DNA of 64,000 bases, taken from NCBI RefSeq assembly GCF_900129795.1, contig NZ_FQWW01000003.1:372001-436000 (forward strand), written 5' to 3'. The position numbers were made by a program, and so were the translations under genes. Below the pieces are notes generated by a model. The model was not told the DNA's origin. It saw nothing but the letters and a program-made list of their open reading frames with translations, and searched no databases. The stretch is from Flavobacterium sp. CF108 (lineage in GTDB: Bacteria > Bacteroidota > Bacteroidia > Flavobacteriales > Flavobacteriaceae). Below are positions 41,117 through 50,558 of this stretch, one piece after another; position 1 is the first letter of the stretch; the number at the start of each line of letters is the position of its first letter.

Positions 41117-42544
41117 TTAGCAATCAGCCATGTTTACCGCAATGGCAAGTCCGCCTTCTGAGGTTTCTTTGTATTTAGAATTCATGTCTTTTGCCGTTTG
41201 CCACATCGTATTGATTACTTTGTCTAACGGAACTTTTGCATTTTTAGAATCAGTTTCAAGAGCCAATTCAGCCGCATTTATGGCTTTTATAGCGCCCATT
41301 GTATTTCTCTCAATACACGGAATCTGAACTAAACCACCAATTGGGTCGCAGGTTAAACCTAAATGATGTTCCATTGCAATTTCTGCCGCCATTAAAACCT
41401 GAGCGGGAGTACCGCCCATTAATTCGCAAAGAGCCGCCGCTGCCATCGATGAAGAAACGCCAATCTCTGCCTGACAACCGCCCATTGCTGCAGAAATCGT
41501 AGAACCTTTTTTAAAGATACTTCCAATTTCTCCGGCAACCATCAAAAATTGTTTGATTTCTTTTTCGCCGGCATCATGATTTTCAATAACCAGATAATAC
41601 ATTAAAACAGCCGGGATAACACCCGCACTTCCGTTTGTTGGCGCCGTAACAACTCGGCCTAACGAAGCATTTACTTCATTTACGGCCAATGCAAAACAGC
41701 TTACCCATTTTAAAATCTGACGAAATTTTACTTCCGTTTTTCTGATTTCTTCCAGCCACGATTGCGGATCTTTATAATTTGATAAACCAATTAAATTTTG
41801 GTGCATATCAAAAGCTCTTCTACGAACATGCAAACCGCCCGGAAGGATTCCTCCGGTATGACAGCCAATGTACATGCATTCTAACATTGTATTCCAAATG
41901 CGCATTAATTCGGAATGAATTACTTCTTCAGAACGCATTGATTTTTCGTTTTCATAAACAATCTCAGAAATAGATTTGTTTTCAGAAACCGTATAATTTA
42001 AAAGCTCAACCGCATTTTGAATTGGAAACGGAAAAGCACATTTTATAACTTCTTTGATTTTGGCATTTTCGCGTTCTTCTTTTACCACGAAGCCGCCGCC
42101 AATAGAATAAAAAGTAGATTCGTATTCAGAATCATCATTTTTATAAGCCGTGAATTTTAATCCATTTGCATGGAAAGGAAGAAAGTCTTTATTGAAAACA
42201 ATATCCTGAAGAAAATAAAACGGAATTTTATATTCATTTGCGAGATTGATCTCGTTTGTATCTTCAATAGTTTTAATGATTCCGGCAATATTCTCCACCG
42301 GAATATATTCAGGATCCTGACCACTTAAACCAAGCATAACAGATAAATCGGTCGCGTGGCCTTTTCCGGTTAAGGAAAGAGAACCGTACAAATCGACTTT
42401 TACACGTTTAACCTGATCTAAAATTGATTCATTTTTTAACTCTTCTAAAAAACGTTCGGCGGCTCTCCACGGACCTAAAGTATGTGAGCTCGAAGGGCCA
42501 ACGCCAATTTTAAGCATATCAAAAACAGAGATACATTCTTCCAT
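41117..42544 (-). CDS. sdaA: L-serine ammonia-lyase, iron-sulfur dependent, single chain
   Basis: A 475-residue fused alpha/beta form that deaminates L-serine to pyruvate. The beta-domain start [20 protein letters not shown] is typical. The alpha domain has [25 protein letters not shown] (about 300-312) and the cluster cysteines in [21 protein letters not shown] and [16 protein letters not shown] (about 390-405). All cluster ligands are present. A TATCTTTG -7-like box lies about 20-27 bases upstream of the start on the minus strand. Confidence 0.95.
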   Translation of the reverse strand: MEECISVFDMLKIGVGPSSSHTLGPWRAAERFLEELKNESILDQVKRVKVDLYGSLSLTGKGHATDLSVMLGLSGQDPEYIPVENIAGIIKTIEDTNEINLANEYKIPFYFLQDIVFNKDFLPFHANGLKFTAYKNDDSEYESTFYSIGGGFVVKEERENAKIKEVIKCAFPFPIQNAVELLNYTVSENKSISEIVYENEKSMRSEEVIHSELMRIWNTMLECMYIGCHTGGILPGGLHVRRRAFDMHQNLIGLSNYKDPQSWLEEIRKTEVKFRQILKWVSCFALAVNEVNASLGRVVTAPTNGSAGVIPAVLMYYLVIENHDAGEKEIKQFLMVAGEIGSIFKKGSTISAAMGGCQAEIGVSSSMAAAALCELMGGTPAQVLMAAEIAMEHHLGLTCDPIGGLVQIPCIERNTMGAIKAINAAELALETDSKNAKVPLDKVINTMWQTAKDMNSKYKETSEGGLAIAVNMADC

Positions 42545-42863
42545 TGTGCAATTTTTGTTAAGACAAAGATAATTGAATAATGCAATGAAGAATTAATTTT
42601 GAATGTTAATCTTGCGTATTTGTTAAAAAAAATATTAAATTTTATCAATTTAGCAACGAAATAAATTTAATTCCTTAATATGGGGTTTTCGTAAAAAGTT
42701 CACCTTTTTTCGGTATTTTTGTAGAGATGCAACTATCAAAATCTGCTGTTTCTTTTAATTGCCCAAAATTGAAAATTAACCGAAACTGTAGATGATTTCG
42801 TTTTAATTCTACCAATGTCTTTTTACGAAAATTTAGAATACCATAAAAAGATAAAATTATATT
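42545..42863. other. 319-base divergent intergenic region
   Basis: This lies between the divergent serine dehydratase and antiporter genes. I see a minus-strand -7-like box (TATCTTTG, complement of 42564-42571) and a plus-strand TATTTTTG at 42714-42721, both without a convincing -33 partner. The frame on the minus strand at 42675-42893 is AT-rich noise. Confidence 0.4.
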
Positions 42864-45011
42864 ATGATAGAATTTTTCAAGCATTTTATACACGAATTTG
42901 AATTACCTCTCAGCAATCCAGTATTGATTTTCTCTTTGATACTTTTCATTATTCTGCTGTCACCCATTTTACTTAAAAAAATAAATATTCCGGGAATTAT
43001 TGGTTTGATTATTTCTGGAGTTATCATTGGGCCGCACGGACTTAATATTTTGGCAAAAAACTCTGCAGTCGATTTATTTTCAACAATCGGGCTTTTGTAC
43101 ATTATGTTTATTGCGGGTCTGGAACTGGATATGAATGAGTTTAAAGCGAACCGAAACAAGAGTTTATTATTCGGATTTTTTACGTTTATTCTGCCGCTTT
43201 CAATAGGTTTTCCAGTTTGTTTTTATTTACTGCAATACGATTTCAACGCTAGTTTTTTAACCGCGAGTATGTTTGCGACTCATACTTTAGTAGCATATCC
43301 AATTGTGAGTAAACTCGGAATTGCAAAAAACCAGGCTGTAGCCATTACCGTTGGAGGAACTATTTTAACTGATACTGCTGTTTTGATTATTCTGGCCGTA
43401 ATTATGGGAAGCAGCCAGGGAAGTTTAAATCAGGCATTTTGGATCAAATTAGGCGTTTCATTGGCAATTTTCTCTGCCATTATGTTTTTATTGATCCCTC
43501 GAATTGCCAAATGGTTTTTCAAAAAACTGGAAAGTGAAAAACATGCCCATTATATTTTTGTTCTTTCTGTAGTTTTCTTTGCAGCCTTTTTGGCAGAAGT
43601 AGCAGGAGTAGAGCCTATTATTGGCGCGTTCGTTGCCGGTTTAGCCTTAAATCCTTTAATTCCGCAATCATCGGCTTTAATGAACAGAATTGAATTTATT
43701 GGGAACTCCTTATTCATTCCGTTTTTCCTGATTTCAGTTGGAATGCTCGTTGATATCAGTGTAATTTTAAGCGGGCCAACGGCTTTAATCGTTGCCGGAA
43801 CTTTGAGTGTTGTCGCTATTTTTGGAAAATGGATCGCAGCCTTTTTTACACAGGTTGTTTTTAAATACAGTAAAACCGAAAGACAGCTTATTTTTGGTTT
43901 GAGCAGCGCGCATGCCGCGGCAACTTTAGCCGTAATTTTAGTTGGTTTTAAAGCCAAAATTCTGGATGAAAATATCTTAAACGGAACTATTATTTTAATT
44001 CTGATTACTTGTATTGTGGCTTCTTTTGCAACCGAAAAAGCGGCTAAGAAAATAGCCATTTGTGAAGAAGAAATTTCACATACGGACACAGATAAAGATC
44101 AAATTTTAGACGAACACATTTTAATTCCGCTGGCAAAAACTTCTGCAGCAGCAAGTTTGCTGGATTTTGCACTTTTAATAAAAGATAAAAAATCTTCGAA
44201 TCCGATTACGCTTTTAACCATTGTACCGAATAATGATCAGGCTGAAAAGAACATTTTAAAATACCGAAAAGCAGCGGACAAATTTGTGATTCAAGGTTCG
44301 GCATCTGAAGTAAAAATAAATACAATTGCAAGGATTGATCATAATCCGGCGAGTGGAATTGCCAGAACTTCTAAAGAAATAATGTCAGACATTGTGATTG
44401 TGGGCTGGCCAAAGAAAACGGGTTTCTTAGATAAAATTTTTGGAGAAAATGTAGATTCTATCATAAATAATGTTGACAAAAGTTTGTTTATCAGCAGATT
44501 TCAAAAAACATTTATTGAAGATAAAAGACTGGTGTTTATCTGTCCGCCATTTTCAGAAAGAGGAATTGGATTTCAGCTTTTATTACAGAAAATATGCCGA
44601 TTATCACAAGAATTAAGTATCCCGATTGTAGTTTATGCCGAATATAAAACGCATCAAACCATTCAGCAGATTGCCAATAATCTTCGTTTGAATGCCAAAT
44701 TAGGTTTTAAAAGTGTAATAGAATGGGATGATTTTGAATCGATTTCAGATGAAATTCGCGAAACGGATTTAATTGTTTTCAATTTATCCCGAAAAGGTTC
44801 GGTTTCCTATCATTCTATTTTTGACAGACTGCCTCAAAAATTCGAAAAATTCTTCAACAATAATAATATCATCTTGGTTTATCCGCAGGACGATCGAAAA
44901 ATCAGTTCTATGGATGCCTATGAGGATTTTACTGCATCACCGTTAACCAAAAGTTTGGAAGCAATCGAACAAATTGGACGTGGTTTGGGAAGTATTTTGA
45001 AGAAAGGTTAG
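42864..45011 (+). CDS. CPA2-family cation:proton antiporter with cytoplasmic USP-like domain
   Basis: A 715-residue protein. The N-terminal half (about 15-390) has about 12 membrane helices with family segments PGIIGLIISGVIIGPHGLN, FIAGLELDMNEFK, GGTILTDTAVLIILAV (the conserved Thr-Asp ion site) and EPIIGAFVAGLALNPLIP. The C-terminal half (about 410-715) resembles paired universal-stress-protein folds (HILIPLAKTSAAASLLDFAL). There is no TrkA-N domain, so it is not a classic KefB/C. It likely exchanges Na+ or K+ for H+. Single gene followed by a short gap. Confidence 0.88.
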   Translation: MIEFFKHFIHEFELPLSNPVLIFSLILFIILLSPILLKKINIPGIIGLIISGVIIGPHGLNILAKNSAVDLFSTIGLLYIMFIAGLELDMNEFKANRNKSLLFGFFTFILPLSIGFPVCFYLLQYDFNASFLTASMFATHTLVAYPIVSKLGIAKNQAVAITVGGTILTDTAVLIILAVIMGSSQGSLNQAFWIKLGVSLAIFSAIMFLLIPRIAKWFFKKLESEKHAHYIFVLSVVFFAAFLAEVAGVEPIIGAFVAGLALNPLIPQSSALMNRIEFIGNSLFIPFFLISVGMLVDISVILSGPTALIVAGTLSVVAIFGKWIAAFFTQVVFKYSKTERQLIFGLSSAHAAATLAVILVGFKAKILDENILNGTIILILITCIVASFATEKAAKKIAICEEEISHTDTDKDQILDEHILIPLAKTSAAASLLDFALLIKDKKSSNPITLLTIVPNNDQAEKNILKYRKAADKFVIQGSASEVKINTIARIDHNPASGIARTSKEIMSDIVIVGWPKKTGFLDKIFGENVDSIINNVDKSLFISRFQKTFIEDKRLVFICPPFSERGIGFQLLLQKICRLSQELSIPIVVYAEYKTHQTIQQIANNLRLNAKLGFKSVIEWDDFESISDEIRETDLIVFNLSRKGSVSYHSIFDRLPQKFEKFFNNNNIILVYPQDDRKISSMDAYEDFTASPLTKSLEAIEQIGRGLGSILKKG

Positions 45012-45035
45012 ATTTAAATAATTATAAGCCATTAA

Positions 45036-45779
45036 ATGATACCAAAGTTTCCGTTACTAGTATTGACATTTTTAACTTTTGCAGCGACTGCACAAAACAA
45101 AATGAAAAAAGCCGAAGAACTTATAGACAAAGCAGATCCGGGCTGGACTCTTGTAGAAGATTGGATTAAAACAGCAACAAATAAAGTTGAGATTTTACCG
45201 GTCGATGCAGTAAAAGCAAAAGATGCTTTGTATAAAACTCAGGTGACAACCCGTTCAACAATGGGAGCAGTTATTTTTAATACTGGAGGGATTTTAATTG
45301 ATGATGGCTGGATTAGAATTTTGGGTTCTGGAAGTTCAAAATTTAATCGTTCGCTGCCAGATTGGAACAAAGGAAAATCATTTAATGAGTTTGGAGAAAC
45401 TCCCGCTTTTTTATTAATTGCCGATGATGCAATTGGCGGTTTTTACTTTTTAAATGGAGGAGGATTAGGAACTGATGTTGGGAAAATTTATTATTTTTCT
45501 CCTGATAATCTGGAGTTTGAACAACTTGATATTACCTATTCTGAATTTTTAGGATTTTGTTTTAGTAATGATTTGGATAAGTTTTACGAAGGCAACAGAT
45601 GGAAGGACTGGAGAACAGAAGTTTCTAAATTAAAAGGTGATGAAGTATTCAATTTTTACCCGTTTCTATGGACTGCCGAAGGAAGTGATATTAATAAAAA
45701 TACACGAAAAATAATTTCGGTTCAGGAACAATACAGTTTGAATTTAGATTTACGAAAACAGCTTGGGTTTGATAAATAA
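45036..45779 (+). CDS. DUF2625 family protein
   Basis: A 247-residue protein with a short signal-like N-terminus (FPLLVLTFLTFAATAQ). The segment GAVIFNTGGILIDDGWIRILGSG and YPFLWTAEG near the C-terminus match my memory of DUF2625, a family of unknown function related by fold to SMI1/KNR4-type immunity-like proteins. It is 24 bases after the antiporter stop, so it might be co-transcribed. No catalytic motif is visible. Confidence 0.75.
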   Translation: MIPKFPLLVLTFLTFAATAQNKMKKAEELIDKADPGWTLVEDWIKTATNKVEILPVDAVKAKDALYKTQVTTRSTMGAVIFNTGGILIDDGWIRILGSGSSKFNRSLPDWNKGKSFNEFGETPAFLLIADDAIGGFYFLNGGGLGTDVGKIYYFSPDNLEFEQLDITYSEFLGFCFSNDLDKFYEGNRWKDWRTEVSKLKGDEVFNFYPFLWTAEGSDINKNTRKIISVQEQYSLNLDLRKQLGFDK

Positions 45780-45796
45780 CTTCAAAAACAATAAAA

Positions 45797-46159
45797 ATGA
45801 ATCATAATATAAAATCAATCCGACCATTTATTGGTGCTAAAGATTTTGAAGTTTCGAGAAGTTTTTACCGCGATTTAGGATTTGAAGAAGTAGTTTTAGA
45901 ATCTAATTTTTCTGTTTTTAAATCAGGAGAAACGGCCTTTTATCTACAAGATTATTATGATAAAAGCTGGATTGAAAATACGATGATTTTTATTGAAGTT
46001 GATGATGCTGATCGATATTATAAGGAACTTTTAGCTTTAAATTTAACTGAAAAATATGGCGTAAAACTAACACCAATTCGCTATTTAGATTGGGGAAGTG
46101 AATGTTTTCTGCATGATCCGTCTGGAGTTTTGTGGCACTTTGGAACGTTTAAGAAATAA
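45797..46159 (+). CDS. VOC-superfamily (glyoxalase/bleomycin-resistance-like) protein
   Basis: A 120-residue single-domain protein with the paired beta-alpha-beta-beta-beta pattern: IKSIRPFIGAKDFEVSRSFY at the start and CFLHDPSGVLWHFGTF at the end. Members bind a metal and bind or modify small molecules; the substrate is unknown. It lies 17 bases after the DUF2625 gene and is likely in the same transcript. A palindromic repeat follows the stop. Confidence 0.85.
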   Translation: MNHNIKSIRPFIGAKDFEVSRSFYRDLGFEEVVLESNFSVFKSGETAFYLQDYYDKSWIENTMIFIEVDDADRYYKELLALNLTEKYGVKLTPIRYLDWGSECFLHDPSGVLWHFGTFKK

Positions 46160-46160
46160 T

Positions 46161-46229
46161 TTTTCTGCCACGAATTACACTAATTTTTATTTTTAATTCG
46201 TGAAAATTCGTGTAATTCGTGGCAAAAAC
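46161..46229. repeat. Inverted repeat between convergent genes
   Basis: GCCACGAATTACACTAATTT at the left is mirrored by AATTCGTG, TAATTCGTGGC at the right, with a T- and A-run at either end. It belongs to the family at 18015-18147 and may act as a bidirectional terminator here. Confidence 0.75.
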
Positions 46230-46913
46230 TTAACTCAAATTAAATTCAGTTAAATGAATTGTGTTTTTTGCTCTCTGATACCAATCATTAAAGACTAATT
46301 CGAGTTTATCGACTGTGAATTCTCCAAAATTATAATCCCTAAATTGCTCAACAACTTCAATTAATTTTTCAGGATTTTGAAGTTTTTCTGTAAAACGCAT
46401 TACAGTTGAATGAGCTGTAGCAATTGAATATCGGCTGTCGATACTTTGTTCTAAAGCCGAGTTTCGAAAATTCTCCCGAAGTTTATTTCTTAAAGTATTC
46501 AAAGTTTCACCAGAAGGAAATCCCTGAATCATTATTGCAGAATTTGAAGCTGTAACGCCTCGAAATTCAATTTTGATTTCGCCTAAATCTTCTAAACTTT
46601 TCTCGATGATTTTGATATAATCTTCTACATTAATTTTATCTAAACTAAAGCCTTCATAACACGAAATAATCGACATTACCGTAATATGAATATCAGAGTT
46701 TGGATAATAATATTGATTGGCTTCTATTGCTTTTAATTCATCTAAAAATAACCAAATATTGGTTTTTATTTTTTCGCTGGGGCGGAGGAGAAGCGTAATT
46801 CCAAATCGGGAATCAGAAGGATCATTTATTTTGGAATCCAAGCTGTAATTTCCGCTTAAAATAGTTTCAGAAGAACTTGCATAAAGCCGGTTGTAATGTT
46901 CTGCTAAATCCAT
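46230..46913 (-). CDS. 2H phosphoesterase-like protein (2'-5' RNA ligase superfamily)
   Basis: A 227-residue protein with two His-x-Thr motifs spaced as in the 2H superfamily: HITVMSII at about 76-83 and AHSTVMRF at about 169-176. 2H enzymes open 2',3'-cyclic phosphates or cleave 2'-5' bonds in RNA or ADP-ribose derivatives. Some related sequences have been labelled mutarotase in databases, for which I see no support. It is followed 5 bases downstream-upstream by the DUF1801 gene, suggesting an operon. Confidence 0.75.
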   Translation of the reverse strand: MDLAEHYNRLYASSSETILSGNYSLDSKINDPSDSRFGITLLLRPSEKIKTNIWLFLDELKAIEANQYYYPNSDIHITVMSIISCYEGFSLDKINVEDYIKIIEKSLEDLGEIKIEFRGVTASNSAIMIQGFPSGETLNTLRNKLRENFRNSALEQSIDSRYSIATAHSTVMRFTEKLQNPEKLIEVVEQFRDYNFGEFTVDKLELVFNDWYQRAKNTIHLTEFNLS

Positions 46914-46918
46914 TTCGG

Positions 46919-47287
46919 TTATTTCTTTTTCGCTTTCTCCAGATTTTGCTTTACTCTAAATTTCACAATTTTAGTAATTAAATCGTACGGCATTTTTTCT
47001 TTCAAAGGAAATTGAACAGAACCTTTTCCTGATTTATATTTAGAAAGTTCAGCAGCAAAAGCTTCATGACCACTTGGTAAAGCATAGAGTCCAATATGAT
47101 TTTTAAAAGCAGCAAAATAAACCACGATTCCGTTTTGGTCAAAAGCCGGCATCGAATAGCTGATTTTTTCTTTAGCATCTGGCGCTGCTTTCTGAATCGT
47201 CATTCTCACTTTTTCTAAAATTTCCTGAACATCATTGGGAAATGCACCAATGTATTCGTCTATATTTTCGGGTTTCTTTGTATCCAT
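46919..47287 (-). CDS. DUF1801 (YdhG-like) protein
   Basis: 122 residues from the ATG at 47287. A longer frame to 47317 begins in an inverted repeat and is not favoured. The family patterns ENIDEYIGAFPNDVQEILEKVR, KISYSMPAF and FPLKEKMPYDLITKIVKFR are clear. Members have been called iron chaperone frataxin-like, but function is not established. It is one of three DUF1801-type genes in this region (also 52386 and 60854). Confidence 0.85.
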   Translation of the reverse strand: MDTKKPENIDEYIGAFPNDVQEILEKVRMTIQKAAPDAKEKISYSMPAFDQNGIVVYFAAFKNHIGLYALPSGHEAFAAELSKYKSGKGSVQFPLKEKMPYDLITKIVKFRVKQNLEKAKKK

Positions 47288-47300
47288 GATTTTTAGTTTT

Positions 47301-47371
47301 TTTGTTTCATGTTTCAAGTTTCAGGTTGCTGTAGAGAACTTGAAACTAAAGAAACTTGAAACGTGAAACTT
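47301..47371. repeat. Inverted repeat of gtttcaagtttca type
   Basis: GTTTCATGTTTCAAGTTTCA (47304-47323) is mirrored by TTGAAACTAAAGAAACTTGAA and ACGTGAAAC (about 47340-47369). Similar strings occur near 5525-5575 and 51138-51255. Confidence 0.65.
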
Positions 47372-47373
47372 TT

Positions 47374-47841
47374 CTATGCCAGCCCTTTTGGGAATCTATC
47401 TAAAACTAAATTTAACTGCAATTGATGTTCTAAATACGCTTTTGCTCCGGCTAAAACTAACGTAAAACCTTCGGTAGAATTACGGACCTGATTGATGATT
47501 TTGTCTGAATCTCCTTTTAAACCTGAGTTTGTAATACTCACAAAAGTCTCATTTTCATTTAATGGTGTAAAAATCCATTCTACTAAAGTTATTTCGTCAG
47601 GATTTCCCCATTCAATAACAATCTTTTTATTTTCCTGTAAAACTAATGTTTTAACCGAAAGTGAAAAACCATACATTTCCCAAGTCCATTCGGTTTTCTT
47701 ACCTTCTTCTAATTTCCCGGAGCCTTTTGTAAACCAAAATTTACTGGTAATTTCTGGATCAATAAAAGCCTGAAAAACTTCTGAAACAGGCTTTCTAATC
47801 AGCATTTCGGCTTTTGCGAATTTGTTGTTTTCTGGTTTCAT
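47374..47841 (-). CDS. SRPBCC (AHSA1-like) domain protein
   Basis: A 155-residue START/Bet-v1-like protein: AEMLIRKPVSEVFQAFIDPE, FWFTKGSGKLEEGKKTEWTWEMY, and the C-terminal GFTLVLAGAKAYLEHQLQLN helix. These bind hydrophobic ligands or act as small stress-related proteins; the ligand is unknown. It lies upstream of the DUF1801 gene, separated by an inverted repeat. Confidence 0.83.
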   Translation of the reverse strand: MKPENNKFAKAEMLIRKPVSEVFQAFIDPEITSKFWFTKGSGKLEEGKKTEWTWEMYGFSLSVKTLVLQENKKIVIEWGNPDEITLVEWIFTPLNENETFVSITNSGLKGDSDKIINQVRNSTEGFTLVLAGAKAYLEHQLQLNLVLDRFPKGLA

Positions 47842-47940
47842 TTTTTCGACGTTAGATGTTATAGCTTAATGCGAGAAGTTGGTTTACATCTCTAAACCTC
47901 TAAATTATGAAATTGCTATAGGAAAAACGTCAAAAATAAA

Positions 47941-48621
47941 TTAAAATGTAAATCCGGCTAATAAATTCAGTGAGTTTGTTTTTATAGTACCGCCATTCAT
48001 AACTTCACCTTTAGCAATATTAGCTAATCCTAAGTTATCTCTCAATTCGATATAAAAATTATGTTTTTCGTTAAGTCTGAATTCTTTCCCAAATCCAGCC
48101 GAGATACCATAATCTAATGATTTTCTATTCTTTGTATCTTCTACATCACCATTATACATTGAAGAGAAATTACTTTCTGATTTCATTCCTGATTTAAGTA
48201 AATAACCTAAATAAGGTCCGCCGTTTATGTAAAAACTTTTATTCTTAGAGAAATTATATTTTAACATAACAGGAAGTACGATATAGTTTAAGTATGTTGT
48301 AGTTTTAGATCTATAAAAGGTTTGCTCAATTGGTAATGGTGATTCTGCATTGTCTATTAAACTAATTGTACTTTTCGATTTCTGCGTTTTTCTCTCATAA
48401 TTTAAATCAACTTTTATAGATAAGTTTTCTTGAATTTCATGTTGAAACGAAAAACCAAATAAATAAGCAAAGCCTGGGTTGTCGTCTACAAAACCGTCAT
48501 AACCTCTAAGGCTGGAATAGTTTAAACCTCCTTGCATACTAAATTTAACTTTTGATTCCTGCGCAGTTGTTTTAAATGTGATAAGAACGATTGTAAAAAA
48601 TAAAAATGTAATTTTCTTCAT
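47941..48621 (-). CDS. Outer-membrane beta-barrel protein (PorT-like)
   Basis: A 226-residue protein with signal peptide (KKITFLFFTIVLITFKTTAQ) and alternating amphipathic strands, for example FSMQGGLNYSSLRGYDG, NLSIKVDLNYERKTQ, FYINGGPYLGYLLKSG and LNLLAGFTF as the terminal strand ending in Phe. This is the common small barrel family of Bacteroidota. It is probably an 8-strand outer-membrane barrel, function unknown. Confidence 0.85.
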   Translation of the reverse strand: MKKITFLFFTIVLITFKTTAQESKVKFSMQGGLNYSSLRGYDGFVDDNPGFAYLFGFSFQHEIQENLSIKVDLNYERKTQKSKSTISLIDNAESPLPIEQTFYRSKTTTYLNYIVLPVMLKYNFSKNKSFYINGGPYLGYLLKSGMKSESNFSSMYNGDVEDTKNRKSLDYGISAGFGKEFRLNEKHNFYIELRDNLGLANIAKGEVMNGGTIKTNSLNLLAGFTF

Positions 48622-48669
48622 GTTTGTTTTGGTTGAATATTTTTGACGGCGAATATATGTAATTATGAT

Positions 48670-49251
48670 TTATGTATTTTTTTTATCAATCCATTTTCCA
48701 ACCGTTGGCGGCGTGTAATTTTTCATTTGGTTTAATAAATCGTCAATATCATCACTTACCAAAAGCATTTTTTGATTAGCTTCTTTCAATAAACCTTTTT
48801 CACTCATGGTTTGAAGCAATTCTAAAAGCGAATCATAGAATCCGTTGATATTTAAAATTGCGATAGGTTTTTTATGTAAACCTAACTGCGACCAAGTGAG
48901 CATTTCAAAAAGTTCTTCCAGAGTTCCAAAACCTCCCGGAAGTGCAATTACTCCATCGCATAAATCATTCATCTTCATTTTTCTTTCGTGCATGCTTTCC
49001 ACCAAAATTAATTCGGTTAAGCCTAAATGCGCAATTTCTTTCGATCTTAGAAAATTGGGCAGAACTCCAATTACGGTTCCGTTTTCACTTAAAGCGCCAT
49101 CCGCAACAGCGCCCATTAAACCCACATTTGCTCCGCCATAAACTAAACCAATATTTTGTTTGGCTAAAGTTTTTCCCAATAATTCAGCTTGATCTTTATA
49201 TATTTCTTCGGAACCAAAACTTGATCCGCAGAAAACGGTGATATTTTTCAT
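48670..49251 (-). CDS. LOG-family protein (cytokinin-riboside 5'-monophosphate phosphoribohydrolase type)
   Basis: A 193-residue Rossmann-fold enzyme. It has VFCGSSFGSEEIY at the start, GGANVGLMGAVADGAL (about 40-55) and the diagnostic PGGFGTLEELFEML (about 104-117). LOG proteins cleave N6-modified AMP or AMP itself to base and ribose 5-phosphate. A (GTTT)15 microsatellite begins 31 bases upstream of the start, where the promoter would lie, so repeat length could influence expression. Confidence 0.92.
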   Translation of the reverse strand: MKNITVFCGSSFGSEEIYKDQAELLGKTLAKQNIGLVYGGANVGLMGAVADGALSENGTVIGVLPNFLRSKEIAHLGLTELILVESMHERKMKMNDLCDGVIALPGGFGTLEELFEMLTWSQLGLHKKPIAILNINGFYDSLLELLQTMSEKGLLKEANQKMLLVSDDIDDLLNQMKNYTPPTVGKWIDKKNT

Positions 49252-49282
49252 TGTTTATAATGTTATTTTATAGCGTTTTATA

Positions 49283-49342
49283 GTTTGTTTGTTTGTTTGT
49301 TTGTTTGTTTGTTTGTTTGTTTGTTTGTTTGTTTGTTTGTTT
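49283..49342. repeat. (GTTT)15 tetranucleotide microsatellite
   Basis: Fifteen exact copies of GTTT from 49283 to 49342, in the gap upstream of the LOG gene and downstream of the lactonase gene. A TTTTTTGCCACAGATTAAAA repeat arm follows directly. Confidence 0.97.
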
Positions 49343-49415
49343 TTTGCCACAGATTAAAATGACAAAAAACTGTGTTAACCCGTTAAATCAGTAAAATCCG
49401 TGTGCCATCAAGCCA

Positions 49416-50540
49416 TCAAATCCGTCTAATCTGCACACACGAAACATTCTCCATTTTAATTTCTTTTCCTGTTTTCTTCAATAATCCGGTTTTAGGATTT
49501 CTTCTAAAAACGATAATATTTCCGTTATTTACATTTGTGGCAACTAAAAATTTTCCAGTTTCATCGATTGCAAAAACTCTAGGATGTTTTCCTAAAGTAG
49601 ATTGATAACCAATGTTTTTTAATAATCCATTTTCGTCAATTGAAAAGATGGCAATGTTATTTTCTTTTCCGCGATTTGTGGCATAAAGAAATTTTCCGTC
49701 TGGCGAAATATGAATATCAGAACTCTCAAAACCTTCTTTTATTTTATCAGGATGTGTCGCAATGCGCTGGATTTTATTTAAAGTTCCGTTTTCGTATTTA
49801 TAGACACTTATCTGCCCCGCCATTTCTTCAATACAATACCCAAATTTTTGATTCGGATGAAAAGTAAAATGTCTTGGGCCGGCCTCTAAATCAGTTTTTG
49901 TAAATGGAGTTTGAGTTTCAGTTAAAGGCTGTTTTTTATTTTCATCGAAGGCATAACTGCGAATTTTATCGGCACCTAAATCGGGTAAAAATAAATAATC
50001 GAATTGAGGTGAAAATACGGCCGAATGAACATGAGATCTTGTTTGTCTTTCTTTATGTGTACTTCCATCCATATATTGAAAATTCTGCGCGATAGAATCA
50101 ATTTTTCCATTTTCGAGAATTGGGAAAACCGAAACACTTCCTTCTGTATAATTAGCATTTGCAATCCATTTCCCGCTTTTATGAACGGTAACATAAACCG
50201 GATTTTCGCCGCCGCTTCTCTGGCTGTTTAAAAAAGTAAGGCTTTTATTTTCAGGATTAAATTCAAAACTGCTTATACTTCCCGCATTTGGCGTTTTGGT
50301 ATCGGTACAGGCATAAACATATTTTCCGTTTGGTGAAACAGTTAAATATGAAGGATTTATAATGTTTTTTACCGAGGCTATTTTGGACAGTTTTCCGTTT
50401 AAAGTATCTAATTGATATACCTGAATCGCTTCTGCAGTTTTATCCCGATTGTATGATCCTAAAAACACATAGGTATTTTGAGAAAACATACTGCATGTTA
50501 TCAAAAATACAATTGTTAGGAAGGTTATTTTTTGTTTCAA
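49416..50540 (-). CDS. Exported lactonase-family beta-propeller (6-phosphogluconolactonase-like)
   Basis: A 374-residue protein with signal peptide (KQKITFLTIVFLITCSMFSQ). The seven-bladed propeller pattern of the YbhE/Pgl family includes NPSYLTVSPNGKYVYACTD, HSAVFSPQFDYLFLPDLGADKI, GPRHFTFHPNQKFGYCIEEMAG, DIHISPDGKFLYATNRG and HPRVFAIDETGKFLVATN. Cytosolic 6-phosphogluconolactonase is the namesake, but an exported form is more likely to act on other lactones in the periplasm. Lies upstream of the LOG gene on the same strand. Confidence 0.87.
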   Translation of the reverse strand: MKQKITFLTIVFLITCSMFSQNTYVFLGSYNRDKTAEAIQVYQLDTLNGKLSKIASVKNIINPSYLTVSPNGKYVYACTDTKTPNAGSISSFEFNPENKSLTFLNSQRSGGENPVYVTVHKSGKWIANANYTEGSVSVFPILENGKIDSIAQNFQYMDGSTHKERQTRSHVHSAVFSPQFDYLFLPDLGADKIRSYAFDENKKQPLTETQTPFTKTDLEAGPRHFTFHPNQKFGYCIEEMAGQISVYKYENGTLNKIQRIATHPDKIKEGFESSDIHISPDGKFLYATNRGKENNIAIFSIDENGLLKNIGYQSTLGKHPRVFAIDETGKFLVATNVNNGNIIVFRRNPKTGLLKKTGKEIKMENVSCVQIRRI

Positions 50541-50558
50541 GGTTTTGTTTTTTGGATA

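Noticed and set aside
43550..44089. 179-residue minus-strand frame inside the antiporter gene
   Set aside because: Shadow frame in a well-supported membrane protein gene; Lys/Thr/Ile-rich composition typical of antisense AT-rich coding sequence.
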